A stretch of 45,175 bases of DNA from Crossiella sp. SN42 (GCF_023897065.1 NZ_JAMHIV010000056.1:1-45175); one strand, 5' to 3'. Positions 26,741-36,021 are shown, counted from the first letter of the stretch. Program-made: numbers and translations. The notes: generated from the sequence alone by a model not told the origin.

Positions 26741-27877
26741 GTGTCCCTATCCACTCCCGAATCGTTGAAGTTCGCCTACTGGGTGCCGAATGTGAGCGGT
26801 GGCCTGGTCACCAGCGACATCGAACAACGCACCGACTGGGGCTATGAGTACAACCGGAAACTGGCCGTCCTCGCCGAGGACAACGGCTTCGAGTACGCGC
26901 TGAGCCAGGTCCGCTACATCGCCAGCTACGGCGCCGCCTACCAGCACGAGTCCACCAGCTTCAGCCTCGCCCTGCTGCTGGCCACCCAGCGGCTCAAGGT
27001 GATCGCCGCGGTGCACCCCGGGCTCTGGCAGCCGGGCGTGCTGGCCAAGCTGATCGCCACCGCCGACCACCTCTCCGGCGGCCGGGCCGCGGTGAACGTG
27101 GTCAGCGGCTGGTTCAAGGACGAGTTCACCAAGCTCGGCGAACCCTGGCTGGAGCACGACGAGCGCTACCGCCGCTCGGAGGAGTTCATCCGGGTGCTGC
27201 GCGAGATCTGGACCTCCGAGGCCGCGGAGTTCCGCGGTGACTTCTACCGCCTGCACGACTTCGACCTCAAACCCAAACCCGTGGACGTGCCGGACCGGCC
27301 GCATCCGGAGATCTTCCAGGGCGGCAACTCCACCGCCGCCCGCGCCATGGCCGGTCGGGTCTCGGACTGGTACTTCAGCAACGGCAAGGACTTCGACGGG
27401 GTGACCGAGCAGGTCAGCGAGGTCAAGGGCGCGGCGGCGGCCAACGGGCGCACCGTCCGCTTTGGACTCAACGCCTTCCTCATCGCCAGGGACACCGAGG
27501 CCGAGGCCAAGGAGGTGCTGCGCGAGATCATCGCCAAGGCCAACGTCGAGGCCGTGCACGGGTTCCGGGACGCGGTCGCCCAGGCCGGTCAGTCCACTTC
27601 GGACAAACGCGGGATGTGGGCGGACTCCAGCTTCGAGGACCTGGTGCAGTACAACGACGGCTTCCGCAGCAAGCTGATCGGCACCCCGGAGCAGATCGCG
27701 CACCGGATCGTGGAGTACAAGCGGCGCGGGGTGGATCTGCTGCTGCTCGGATTCCTGCACTACCTGGAAGAAGTCGAGTACTTCGGCAAGAACGTGCTGC
27801 CCATCGTCCGTGAGCTGGAAGCCGAGGCCGCCCACCAGGGATCCCCACTGGGCGAGCCGGTTGGAACGGGAGTCTGA
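26741..27877 (+). CDS. sfnG: FMNH2-dependent dimethylsulfone monooxygenase (SfnG-type)
   Basis: A 378-residue luciferase-like flavin monooxygenase. SfnG enzymes turn dimethylsulfone into methanesulfinate using reduced flavin. The N-terminus (SLKFAYWVPNVSGGLVTSDI) and internal blocks (VVSGWFKDEFTKLGEPWLEHDERYRRS, EIFQGGNSTAAR) are those of SfnG rather than SsuD; note that the quoted blocks are from one continuous barrel. GTG at 26741 follows GGAGAG (about 26730-26735). It is the first structural gene of a five-gene organosulfur operon, so the product would feed the sulfinate/sulfonate steps encoded downstream. Confidence 0.88.
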   Translation: MSLSTPESLKFAYWVPNVSGGLVTSDIEQRTDWGYEYNRKLAVLAEDNGFEYALSQVRYIASYGAAYQHESTSFSLALLLATQRLKVIAAVHPGLWQPGVLAKLIATADHLSGGRAAVNVVSGWFKDEFTKLGEPWLEHDERYRRSEEFIRVLREIWTSEAAEFRGDFYRLHDFDLKPKPVDVPDRPHPEIFQGGNSTAARAMAGRVSDWYFSNGKDFDGVTEQVSEVKGAAAANGRTVRFGLNAFLIARDTEAEAKEVLREIIAKANVEAVHGFRDAVAQAGQSTSDKRGMWADSSFEDLVQYNDGFRSKLIGTPEQIAHRIVEYKRRGVDLLLLGFLHYLEEVEYFGKNVLPIVRELEAEAAHQGSPLGEPVGTGV

Positions 27878-27880
27878 GTC

Positions 27881-29119
27881 ATGACCAACACCGAAGCGCG
27901 CCCTGTGGCATCTTCCGCGGCCACCTTCGACAACCGTCCCCAGCCGCGCACCCCCGCGGAGTGGCTCGAGCGCGCCAGTGAGGTGGCCGCCATCCTCGCC
28001 GTGGACGCGGTCGCCCGCGACAAGGCCGGGGCCACACCGTACGCGGAAGTCCAGCTGCTCAAGGACTCCGGCCTGGTCACCCTGCTCGCTCTGGCCGAAC
28101 ACGGTGGCGGCGGCCAGAACTGGGTCACCGCCTACCAGGTGATCCGCGAGGTGGCCAAGGCCGACGGCTCGATCGGCCAGCTGCTCGGCTACCACTACCT
28201 GTGGGCCTGGGCCGCCCGGCTGGTCGGCACCCCGGCGCAGATCGCCGCGGTGGAGGAGGCCGCGGCCAAGCACCGCTGGTTCTTCGGCGGCGCGGTCAAC
28301 CCGCGCGACAACGACCTGGTGATCACCGACAACGGCGACACCATCGTCTACAACGGACGCAAGTCCTTCTCCACCGGCAGCAAGGTCTCCGACGTCACCG
28401 TGCTGGAAGGGGTGTTGCAGGGCACTGACACGCACATCTTCGCCATCGTGCCCTCCGACCAGCCCGGCATCGTCTTCGGCGACGACTGGGACAACCTCGG
28501 GCAGCGGCTCACCGAGAGCGGCAGCGTGGAGATCCGGGACGTGCACGTGGACTGGGCCTCGGCCGCCGGGTTCGAGAACAAGGTGTTCCAGCCCAGGGTC
28601 TACAACACGATCAACGTGCCCGCCATCCAGCTGGTGTTCGTCAACTTCTACCTCGGCATCGCCAAGGGCGCGCTGGAGACCGCGGCCACCTACACCCGCG
28701 AGCACAGCCGGTCCTGGCTGTACTCCCCCTACGAGCGGGCGGTGGACGAGCCGCACGTGATCGACACCTACGGCGACCTGGCCAGCAAACTCTGGGCGGT
28801 GGAAGCCCTCGCCGACCAGGTGGCCGTTGAGGCGCAACACATCCACGACGACCCGGACGCGCTCACCGAACGGCGGCGCGGCGAGCACGAGGTGCGGGTG
28901 GCCGCGGTGAAGGCCAGGGCGACCGAGGTCGCGCTGGAGGTGACCAACCGGATCTTCGAGGTGACCGGGGCGCGGGCCACCGCGTCCAGCCAGGGCCTGG
29001 ACCGGTTCTGGCGCAACGTGCGCACGCACACCTTGCACGACCCGGTGGCCTACAAGCGGGCCGAGGTCGGGGTGTACCTGCTCCGCGACGAGATCCCCGC
29101 GCCCACCTGGTACTCATGA
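27881..29119 (+). CDS. Acyl-CoA-dehydrogenase-fold flavin monooxygenase (DszC/SfnC-like)
   Basis: A 412-residue protein with the acyl-CoA dehydrogenase fold in the flavin-monooxygenase branch that includes DszC. Visible features: GGGGQNWVTAYQVIREVAKADG in the N-terminal helical part, the middle beta domain around GRKSFSTGSKVSD, and the C-terminal NRIFEVTGARAT and FWRNVRTHTLHDP. No CoA thioester substrate is expected; oxygenation of a sulfur compound is inferred from the neighbours. It starts 3 bases after sfnG and its stop overlaps the next start (ATGA). Confidence 0.82.
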   Translation: MTNTEARPVASSAATFDNRPQPRTPAEWLERASEVAAILAVDAVARDKAGATPYAEVQLLKDSGLVTLLALAEHGGGGQNWVTAYQVIREVAKADGSIGQLLGYHYLWAWAARLVGTPAQIAAVEEAAAKHRWFFGGAVNPRDNDLVITDNGDTIVYNGRKSFSTGSKVSDVTVLEGVLQGTDTHIFAIVPSDQPGIVFGDDWDNLGQRLTESGSVEIRDVHVDWASAAGFENKVFQPRVYNTINVPAIQLVFVNFYLGIAKGALETAATYTREHSRSWLYSPYERAVDEPHVIDTYGDLASKLWAVEALADQVAVEAQHIHDDPDALTERRRGEHEVRVAAVKARATEVALEVTNRIFEVTGARATASSQGLDRFWRNVRTHTLHDPVAYKRAEVGVYLLRDEIPAPTWYS

Positions 29120-30321
29120 CCACCATCCCAGCCTCGGCGTCGGTGCGGGTGATCCGCGGCGACGCCGAGGCGCTGGCGGTGGCGGCCCAGCTCGCGGCGA
29201 AGTTCGCCGCCGGGGCCGCCGACCGCGACGCGCACCGCAGGCTGCCCGAGGCCGAACTGGCCGAGCTGTCGGCCAGCGGACTGCTCGGCCTCACCGTGCC
29301 CGCCGCCCACGGTGGCGCCGACGTGGCCACCACCACGCTGTCCGAGGTGTTCCGGCTGCTGGCCGCCGCGGACCCCAACCTGGCGCAGATCCCGCAGAGC
29401 CACTTCGCCTACGTCAACGTGCTGCGCGCCCAGGGCACCCCGGAACAGCAGCGGTTCTTCTTCGCCGAACTGCTGGCGGGCAAGCGATTCGGCAACGCGC
29501 AGTCCGAAGCCGGGACCAAGCACGTGCAGGACTACCGGACCCGGCTGACCCCGGCCGGGCCGGCGGAGTTCACGCTGAACGGGGTCAAGCACTACAGCAC
29601 CGGCGCGCTGTTCGCGCACTGGATCCCGGTGCTGGCCAAGGATCCCGAGGACAAGTTGCAGGTCGCCTACGTGCCAGCGGACGCACCTGGACTGTCCATT
29701 GTGGATGACTGGAACGGCATGGGACAGCGCACCACCGCCAGCGGCACCGTGCGGCTGGCGGAGGTGCGGGTGCCTGCCGGGCACGTGGTGCCGCACCACC
29801 GGACCTTCACCGGTCCGCAGCTGCACGGCGCGGTGGCCCAGCTGCTGCACGCGGCCATCGACGCCGGTATCGCCGGTGGCGCGCTGGCCGAGGCCGCGGA
29901 GTTCGTGCGCACCCGCAGCCGCCCGTGGTTCGAGAGCGGGGCCGAGCGGGCGGATCAGGACCCGTTGACCATCCAGCGCTTCGGCGAGCTGACCGTGGCG
30001 GTGCGCGGCGCGGAGGCGCTGCTGGCCACGGCGGCCGCCGAGGTCGACCGGGCCAGGGCGAACCTGGCCGACACCACCGCGGCCGCCGCCTCGGTCGCGG
30101 TGGCGGTGGCCAAGGTGGCCGCCGACCGGGCCGCCATCGAGGTGACCAACGCCCTGTTCGAGGTCGCCGGCACCCGCTCGGCGCTGGACGAGCTGAACCT
30201 GCACCGGCACTGGCGCAACGCCCGCACGCACACCCTGCACGACCCGGTGCGCTGGAAGATCCAGCACATCGGCCGCCACACCCTGACCGGCGAGCACCCG
30301 CCCCGGCACGGACTCATCTAG
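29116..30321 (+). CDS. sfnB: SfnB-type sulfur-acquisition oxidoreductase
   Basis: A 401-residue acyl-CoA-dehydrogenase-like protein. The start VRVIRGDAEALAVAAQLAAK, then GLLGLTVPAAHGGADVATTT and NLAQIPQSHFAYVNVLR, match the SfnB family found in sulfur-starvation operons. The terminal WRNARTHTLHDPVRWK is also typical. The exact reaction is not settled for the family. ATG at 29116 overlaps the previous stop. The upstream gene is a paralogue by fold, so an ancient duplication is likely. Confidence 0.85.
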   Translation: MTTIPASASVRVIRGDAEALAVAAQLAAKFAAGAADRDAHRRLPEAELAELSASGLLGLTVPAAHGGADVATTTLSEVFRLLAAADPNLAQIPQSHFAYVNVLRAQGTPEQQRFFFAELLAGKRFGNAQSEAGTKHVQDYRTRLTPAGPAEFTLNGVKHYSTGALFAHWIPVLAKDPEDKLQVAYVPADAPGLSIVDDWNGMGQRTTASGTVRLAEVRVPAGHVVPHHRTFTGPQLHGAVAQLLHAAIDAGIAGGALAEAAEFVRTRSRPWFESGAERADQDPLTIQRFGELTVAVRGAEALLATAAAEVDRARANLADTTAAAASVAVAVAKVAADRAAIEVTNALFEVAGTRSALDELNLHRHWRNARTHTLHDPVRWKIQHIGRHTLTGEHPPRHGLI

Positions 30322-30330
30322 GGAGACCCG

Positions 30331-30885
30331 ATGACCTCGATCCTGGTGATCTCCGGCAGTCCTTCCGCCACCTCAAGAACCGCCGCACTGGTGGAGCGGC
30401 TCGCCGACCGGCTGGCCGGGCAGGAGCACCGGGTGCGCACGGTCGCGGTCCGCGAGCTGCCCGCCGAGTCGCTGCTGGCCGCCGACGCCGCCGAACCCCG
30501 GATCGCCGAGGTGGTCGCGGAGATCGCGCGGGCGGACGGGCTGGTGGTGGCCTCGCCGGTGTACAAGGCGGCCTACACCGGCGTGCTCAAGTCGCTGCTG
30601 GACCTGTTGCCGCAGTTCGCCTTCACCGGCAAGGTGGTGCTGCCGCTGCTCACCGGCGGCAGCCCCGCGCACGTGCTGGCCCTGGACTACGCGCTGCGCC
30701 CGGTGCTCAACTCCCTCGGCGCGCACCACGTCACCCAAGGTTATTTCGTGCTGGACAAGCTCATCCAGCGCACCGACACCGGCATCACCCTCGCGCCGGA
30801 GGCGGAAAGCACCCTGCTGTCCATTGTGGACACCTTCTCCGCCGCGGTGCACCGCCGCCACGGCGAACTCCTCGCCGCTAGCTGA
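30331..30885 (+). CDS. ssuE: NAD(P)H-dependent FMN reductase (SsuE/MsuE-type)
   Basis: A 184-residue flavodoxin-fold reductase that supplies reduced FMN to the monooxygenases of the operon. The phosphate-binding loop ISGSPSATSRTAAL and the flavin motif VVASPVYKAAYTGVLKSLLD are both clear, as is PLLTGGSPAHVLALDYALRP. It is placed between sfnB and ssuD and serves both luciferase-like enzymes. Confidence 0.9.
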   Translation: MTSILVISGSPSATSRTAALVERLADRLAGQEHRVRTVAVRELPAESLLAADAAEPRIAEVVAEIARADGLVVASPVYKAAYTGVLKSLLDLLPQFAFTGKVVLPLLTGGSPAHVLALDYALRPVLNSLGAHHVTQGYFVLDKLIQRTDTGITLAPEAESTLLSIVDTFSAAVHRRHGELLAAS

Positions 30886-30896
30886 CGGGAACTTCG

Positions 30897-32054
30897 ATGA
30901 CCCTGACCTTCCACTGGTTCCTGCCCACCTACGGCGACAGCCGCTACCTGGTCGGCGGCGGCCACGGCGTGCACACCAGCACCGCCGGTGGCGCCCGCCC
31001 GGCCACCCTGGCCTACCTCGGGCAGATCGCGCGCAGCGCCGAACAGCTCGGCTTCGCCGGCGCGCTCACCCCGACCGGGGCCTGGTGCGAGGACGCCTGG
31101 CTGTCCACCGCGATGCTCACCGAGGTCACCGAGCGGCTGAAGTTCCTGGTCGCCTTCCGGCCGGGGCTGCTCTCACCGACCCTGGCCGCGCAGATGGCCG
31201 CCACCTACCAGCGGCACTCCGGCGGACGGTTGCTGCTCAACGTGGTCACCGGCGGCGAGAGCCAGGAACAGCGCGCGCACGGCGACTTCCTGACCAAGGA
31301 CCAGCGGTACGCCCGCACCGGCGAGTTCCTGGATATCGTGGGCCGGTTGTGGCGCGGGGAACGGGTCACCCACACCGGAACCCACCTCGCGGTGGAGGGC
31401 GCGGAGCTGACCAGGGTGCCGGATCCGGTGCCGCCCATCTACTTCGGCGGCTCCTCGCCCGCCGCGGGCCAGGTCGCGGCCCGGCACGCCGAGGTGTACC
31501 TCACCTGGGGCGAGCCGCCGGAGCAGGTCGCGGAGAAGGTCGCCTGGATCCGTTCCCTCGCCGAGGCGCAGGGACGGGTGGTGCGCTTCGGCGTCCGGCT
31601 GCACGTGATCGCCAGGGACACCGCGCGGCAGGCCTGGGCCGAGGCGCAGCGGCTGCTGGACGCGCTGGACCCGGCCACCATCGCCTCGGTGCAGGAAGGC
31701 CTGGCGCGCAGCGAGTCCGAGGGGCAGCGGCGGATGCGCGCGCTGCACGGCGGCTCCACCGACGGGCTGGAGATCTCGCCGAACCTGTGGGCCGGGGTCG
31801 GGCTGGTGCGCGGGGGAGCGGGCACCGCGCTGGTGGGCAGCCACGAGGAGGTCGCCGACCGGATCGCCGAGTACCACGCCCTGGGCATCGAGGAGTTCGT
31901 GCTCTCCGGCCACCCGCACCTGGAGGAGGCCTACTGGTTCGGCGAGGGGGTGCTGCCGGTGCTGGCTCGCAGAGGCCTGTGGCGCAACCCGTTCGGCCGA
32001 TCGGAGCAGCACGCCGCCGCGATCCCGTTCGCCCAACAGGGAGTTGCGCGATGA
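30897..32054 (+). CDS. ssuD: FMNH2-dependent alkanesulfonate monooxygenase
   Basis: A 385-residue luciferase-like enzyme that releases sulfite from alkanesulfonates. SsuD landmarks: FHWFLPTYGDSRYLVGG at the N-terminus, CEDAWLSTAML with the conserved Cys, FRPGLLSPTLAAQMAATYQR, LLNVVTGGESQEQRAHGDFL and IYFGGSSPAAGQVAARHAE. Methanesulfonate (MsuD-like) specificity is equally possible. It is the last gene of the operon. No ssuABC-type transporter is adjacent, so uptake must be encoded elsewhere or the substrate diffuses in. Confidence 0.92.
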   Translation: MTLTFHWFLPTYGDSRYLVGGGHGVHTSTAGGARPATLAYLGQIARSAEQLGFAGALTPTGAWCEDAWLSTAMLTEVTERLKFLVAFRPGLLSPTLAAQMAATYQRHSGGRLLLNVVTGGESQEQRAHGDFLTKDQRYARTGEFLDIVGRLWRGERVTHTGTHLAVEGAELTRVPDPVPPIYFGGSSPAAGQVAARHAEVYLTWGEPPEQVAEKVAWIRSLAEAQGRVVRFGVRLHVIARDTARQAWAEAQRLLDALDPATIASVQEGLARSESEGQRRMRALHGGSTDGLEISPNLWAGVGLVRGGAGTALVGSHEEVADRIAEYHALGIEEFVLSGHPHLEEAYWFGEGVLPVLARRGLWRNPFGRSEQHAAAIPFAQQGVAR

Positions 32055-32072
32055 GGTGATCTGTTCACACTC

Positions 32073-32101
32073 TTGACATGCCGAGTGGTCTAGTCCATTT
32101 T
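32073..32101 (+). promoter_or_regulatory. Chitinase promoter with DasR-type operator
   Basis: TTGACA (32073-32078) is a perfect -35, with a weak -10 (CATTTT, 32096-32101) at 17 bases. AGTGGTCTAGTCCATT (32084-32099) sits in the spacer. It matches the DasR-responsive element AGTGGTCTAGACCACT at 13 of 16 positions and resembles the repeats in Streptomyces chitinase promoters. Repression by a DasR-like GntR regulator, relieved by amino-sugar phosphates, is inferred. Confidence 0.72.
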
Positions 32102-32206
32102 GGGTGCACGCCGGTCTCGGTGTGACCCGGATGACAGGGTCCGCGCCGAGAGCAACAACACCGCCGCCAAACGGTTGTCCGTTGCTCTTGAGGTGTGGAG
32201 GTTGTT

Positions 32207-33886
32207 GTGACGCGCAGACGTCGGCAACTGCTGGTGGGACTGGTAGCCGTGGCCACGGCCGCGCTGGGGCTGGGCGTCCCGGCCGCCGCGGCCGAGCCGA
32301 ACCTGGTGGCCAACCCAGGGTTCGAGCAGAGCACCGCGGGCTGGACCTGCACCGCGGGCGGCGGCACCGTGACCACCCCGGTCCGGTCCGGCTCGGCCGC
32401 GCTGACCAGCACGCCCTCCGGGCAGGACAACGCCCGCTGCGCGCAGTCGGTGGCGGTGAAGCCGAACTCCAGCTACACGCTCTCGGCCTGGGTGCAGGGC
32501 AGCTACACCTACCTCGGCGCCAGCGGCACCGGCACCACCGATGTGAGCACCTGGACCCACGGCGGCAGCTCCTGGAGCCAGCTCACCACCAAGTTCACCA
32601 CCGGCGCGAACACCAGCCGGGTCACCGTGTACACGCACGGCTGGTACGGCACCGGCGCCTACTTCGTCGACGACGTGACGCTGACCGGCCCGCCCGGCAG
32701 CGGCGACCCCGACCCGCAGGCCCCGGCCAGCCCGAGCGGCCTGACCGCCGGGTCGGCCACCAACTCCTCGCTCTCGCTGAGCTGGACCGCGGTCAGCGGC
32801 GCGGCCGGGTACCACGTCTACCGCGGCGGCAGCCGGGTCGGCAGCGTCACCGGCACCTCCTACACCGACACCGGCCTGAGCCCGTCGACCAGCTACACCT
32901 ACCAGGTCAGCGCCTACAACACCGCCGGTGAGTCGGCCCGCTCGGCCACCGTCACCGGCACCACCACCGCCGACAGCGGCAACCCCGGTGGCGCGCTGCC
33001 CAAGCGGATCCTCACCGGCTACTGGCAGAACTTCGTCAACGGCGCGGCCAACCTGCGGATCAGGGACATCGACCCGCAGTACGACCTGATCGCGATCGCC
33101 TTCGCCGACGCGCTCACCACCAGGCCCGGCGCGGTCGGCTTCAGCGTGGACCCCGGCCTCTCCAGCGCGCTGGGCGGCTACTCCGACGCGGACCTGATCG
33201 CCGACATCGCGGCGAAACGGGCCCAGGGCAAGCGGTTCGTCTTCTCCATCGGCGGCGAGAAGGGCAACGTCGACTTCAGCAGCGCGGCCAACGTGAGCGC
33301 GTTCGTGGAGACGATGACCGGGCTGCTGCGCAAGTTCGGCGTGGACGGGGTGGACATCGACCTGGAGCACGGGCTGCACGCGCAGAACGTGGCCAGCGCG
33401 GTCCGCCAGCTGCGCAACACCTTCGGCGCGAACTTCATCTACACCATGGCGCCGCAGACCCTGGACGTGCAGCCCAGCGGCCGGTACATGCCGCTGATCG
33501 AGGCCACCAAGGACATCCTGACCGTGGTGCACACCCAGTACTACAACTCCGGGTCGATGAACGACTGCAACGGCGGCGTGGTGAGCCAGGGCAGCGTCGA
33601 CTTCATCACCGGCCAGGCCTGCATCCTGCTCAAGGTGCTGCGCCCGGACCAGGTGGCCCTCGGCCTGCCAGCCTCGACGCGGGGTGCGGGCAGCGGGTAC
33701 GTCGCGCCCTCGGTGGTGAACAACGCGGTCAGCTGCCTGGCCAAGCTGCAGAACTGCGGCAGCTTCAAGCCGGCCAGCGCGGCGGCGAACCTGCGCGGCG
33801 TGATGACCTGGTCGATCAACTGGGACCACAGCAACGGCAAGCAGTTCGCCAACACGGTCAAGCCGCACCTGAACTCACTCGGCTGA
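32207..33886 (+). CDS. Secreted GH18 chitinase with CBM and fibronectin type III domains
   Basis: A 559-residue exported endochitinase. Order: signal peptide (about 1-29, ending PAAAAEP), carbohydrate-binding beta-sandwich (about 31-160, NLVANPGFEQSTAGW to FVDDVTLTGP), fibronectin type III domain (about 172-254, LSWTAVSGAAGYHVYRGG) and GH18 barrel (about 265-559). The catalytic DxxDxDxE motif is DGVDIDLE with Glu387, and the substrate strand is FVFSIGGEKG. GTG at 32207 follows GGAGG (32197-32201); the frame also opens at GTG 32195, on the ribosome site. A terminator hairpin follows. Confidence 0.95.
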   Translation: MTRRRRQLLVGLVAVATAALGLGVPAAAAEPNLVANPGFEQSTAGWTCTAGGGTVTTPVRSGSAALTSTPSGQDNARCAQSVAVKPNSSYTLSAWVQGSYTYLGASGTGTTDVSTWTHGGSSWSQLTTKFTTGANTSRVTVYTHGWYGTGAYFVDDVTLTGPPGSGDPDPQAPASPSGLTAGSATNSSLSLSWTAVSGAAGYHVYRGGSRVGSVTGTSYTDTGLSPSTSYTYQVSAYNTAGESARSATVTGTTTADSGNPGGALPKRILTGYWQNFVNGAANLRIRDIDPQYDLIAIAFADALTTRPGAVGFSVDPGLSSALGGYSDADLIADIAAKRAQGKRFVFSIGGEKGNVDFSSAANVSAFVETMTGLLRKFGVDGVDIDLEHGLHAQNVASAVRQLRNTFGANFIYTMAPQTLDVQPSGRYMPLIEATKDILTVVHTQYYNSGSMNDCNGGVVSQGSVDFITGQACILLKVLRPDQVALGLPASTRGAGSGYVAPSVVNNAVSCLAKLQNCGSFKPASAAANLRGVMTWSINWDHSNGKQFANTVKPHLNSLG

Positions 33887-33899
33887 CCCGCCACTGACC

Positions 33900-33944
33900 G
33901 GCGGTCCGCGCAGCCGCACCTCCCATCCGGGTGCGCGGACCGCC
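33900..33944 (+). terminator. Hairpin terminator after the GH18 chitinase
   Basis: GGCGGTCCGCGCA (33900-33912) is perfectly complementary to TGCGCGGACCGCC (33932-33944), 13 bp, with a 19-base loop. It lies 14 bases after the chitinase stop. There is no T tract. Confidence 0.8.
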
Positions 33945-33977
33945 CCTCACTCCCGCCACGCCACCAGGGGGAACCCC

Positions 33978-34931
33978 ATGCGCCTGCGCACGCTGCTACT
34001 CAGCTTCGCCTTGCTGCTCAACGTCTTCCTCGCCGTCCCGGCCACCGCGGCGGAGACCGGCGCGCGGATCATCCGCTCCACCACGCTCTCCGAGCGCCTG
34101 GTGGAGCTAGCGGTGCGCTCGGACGCCCTGGGTGGCAAGGAGGTTGGCGTCCGCGTCCTGCTGCCCGCCGGCTACCGGGAACAGCCGGGACGGCGCTGGC
34201 CGACGCTGTTCCTGCTGCACGGCTGCTGCGAGGGCGAGACCGGGTACCGGTCCTGGACGGTCAACATGGACGGCGCGGCGGCCACCGCGGCGGCGCGGGC
34301 GCTGGTGGTGATGCCCGAGGGCGGGGCGGCTGGGTTCTACTCGAACTGGATTTCCGGCGGTCCGGCGTGGGAGCGGTTCCACCTGGTGGAGCTGAAACGC
34401 TTGCTGGAGAAGGAGTTCCGGGTGAACCAGCGTCGCGCGGTGGCCGGGCTGTCCATGGGCGGCTTCGGCGCACTCTCTTACGCGGCAAGGCATCCCGGCT
34501 TCTTCAGCTACGCCGCGGCCTACAGCGGCGTGGTGCACACCCGCTACCAGGGCGCGCGCAGCACCGACCTGGTGCAGCGGATCCTCACCGAGCGCGGCTT
34601 CGACAAGAACGTGCTGTGGGGCGATCCCGTTGCCCAGGAACGACTCTGGCGCGCGCACAACCCGTTCGACCTGGCCGCCCGGCTGCGCCACACCCCGGTT
34701 CATCTGTCCACAGGGGACGGTCGGCCAGGACCGCTCGACCCACCGGGGTCGGGTCGCGACTGGGTGGAGGAGCTGCTCGGCGAGCAGACCGTGTCGCTGG
34801 CGGAAGAGCTGCGGCGCAACGGTGTGCGGGTGAGCACGGACCTCTACGGGGCCGGTCGCCACACCTGGCCCTACTGGGAACGCGCCCTGAAGCGTTCCCT
34901 GCCGATGCTGCTCCGCGCCATCGGCGGCTGA
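33978..34931 (+). CDS. Secreted esterase of the esterase D / antigen 85-like family
   Basis: A 317-residue exported alpha/beta hydrolase. Signal peptide about 1-25 (ending VPATAAE). PTLFLLHGCCEGE provides the oxyanion region, the nucleophile elbow is AVAGLSMGGFGALSYAARHP, and the catalytic His is likely that in GAGRHTWPYW. The family contains mycolyltransferases and acetyl or feruloyl esterases. Its place between two chitinase genes suggests extracellular polysaccharide deacylation, but that is inference. It starts after the chitinase terminator, so it may have its own promoter, which I could not locate. Confidence 0.83.
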   Translation: MRLRTLLLSFALLLNVFLAVPATAAETGARIIRSTTLSERLVELAVRSDALGGKEVGVRVLLPAGYREQPGRRWPTLFLLHGCCEGETGYRSWTVNMDGAAATAAARALVVMPEGGAAGFYSNWISGGPAWERFHLVELKRLLEKEFRVNQRRAVAGLSMGGFGALSYAARHPGFFSYAAAYSGVVHTRYQGARSTDLVQRILTERGFDKNVLWGDPVAQERLWRAHNPFDLAARLRHTPVHLSTGDGRPGPLDPPGSGRDWVEELLGEQTVSLAEELRRNGVRVSTDLYGAGRHTWPYWERALKRSLPMLLRAIGG

Positions 34932-34965
34932 CTCTGATCCCTGCGCAGAGCTTGAAGGAGCCACC

Positions 34966-36021
34966 ATGAAACGTCTCATCGGACTCGCCCTGGCCGCGGT
35001 GGTCGCGGGCGCGCTCGCCCTGTTCGCCCCAGCCCCGCAAGCCGAAGCCGCGGCCTGTGCCGCCGCCTGGAACGCCGGCCAGCAGTACAACGGCGGCGCC
35101 CAGGTCTCGCACAACGGCCGCAACTATTCCGCCAAGTGGTGGACCCAGAACGAAACCCCTGGCGGCGCCCAGGTCTGGGCCGACCAGGGCGCCTGTGACG
35201 GCGGCGGCGGTCCGGGCACCCCGGCCTGCAACCACCCGAACTGGGTGGCCGGCCAGTTCTACGCCGCGGGCTCGATCGTGCGCTACACCGACGGAAAGTA
35301 CTACCGCGCCAAGCACGAGAACCCGGGCTACGACCCGGTGATCAGCACCTGGTACTGGGAGCCGTACGCCTGCGGCGGCGACCCCGGCCCCGGCAACCCC
35401 GGCGCGTTCGTGGTCAGCGAGGCCCAGTTCAACCAGATGTTCCCGAGCCGGAACCCCTTCTACACCTACCAGGGCCTGCTCAACGCGGTCGCCGCCTTCC
35501 CCGGTTTCGCCAAGACCGGCACCGACGAGGTCCGCAAGCAGGAGGCCGCGGCCTTCCTGGCCAACGCCAACCACGAGACCGGTGGCCTGGTGCACATCGT
35601 GGAGCAGAACACCGCGAACTACCCGCACTACTGCGACCGCGGCCAGCCCTACGGCTGCCCGGCAGGCCAGGCCGCTTATTACGGTCGCGGCCCGATCCAG
35701 CTCAGCTGGAACTTCAACTACAAGGCGGCGGGCGACGCGCTCGGCATCGACCTGCTGAACAACCCGTACCTGGTGCAGAACGACCCGGCGGTGGCCTGGA
35801 AGACCGCGCTCTGGTACTGGAACACGCAGAACGGACCGGGCACCATGACGCCGCACAACGCGATGGTCAACGGCCACGGGTTCGGGCAGACGATCCGGAG
35901 CATCAACGGATCCCTGGAGTGCGATGGCAAGAACCCGGCGCAGGTGCAGAGCCGGGTCAGCGCCTACCAGCGCTTCACCGGGATCGTCGGAGTCGCTCCG
36001 GGCGGGAACCTGTACTGCTGA
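34966..36021 (+). CDS. Secreted GH19 chitinase with two chitin-binding domains
   Basis: A 351-residue exported chitinase. A signal peptide (1-29, ending QAEAAA) is followed by two CBM5/12-type chitin-binding modules, each with the Trp/Tyr pattern WNAGQQYNGGAQVSHNGRNY and WVAGQFYAAGSIVRYTDGKY. The Gly/Pro linker ends near 143. The GH19 domain includes FLANANHETGGL (Glu204 catalytic) and YYGRGPIQLSWNFNY. ATG at 34966 follows AAGGAG. GH19 and GH18 enzymes act together on chitin, and GH19 enzymes often inhibit fungi. It may be co-transcribed with the esterase 34 bases upstream. Confidence 0.95.
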   Translation: MKRLIGLALAAVVAGALALFAPAPQAEAAACAAAWNAGQQYNGGAQVSHNGRNYSAKWWTQNETPGGAQVWADQGACDGGGGPGTPACNHPNWVAGQFYAAGSIVRYTDGKYYRAKHENPGYDPVISTWYWEPYACGGDPGPGNPGAFVVSEAQFNQMFPSRNPFYTYQGLLNAVAAFPGFAKTGTDEVRKQEAAAFLANANHETGGLVHIVEQNTANYPHYCDRGQPYGCPAGQAAYYGRGPIQLSWNFNYKAAGDALGIDLLNNPYLVQNDPAVAWKTALWYWNTQNGPGTMTPHNAMVNGHGFGQTIRSINGSLECDGKNPAQVQSRVSAYQRFTGIVGVAPGGNLYC

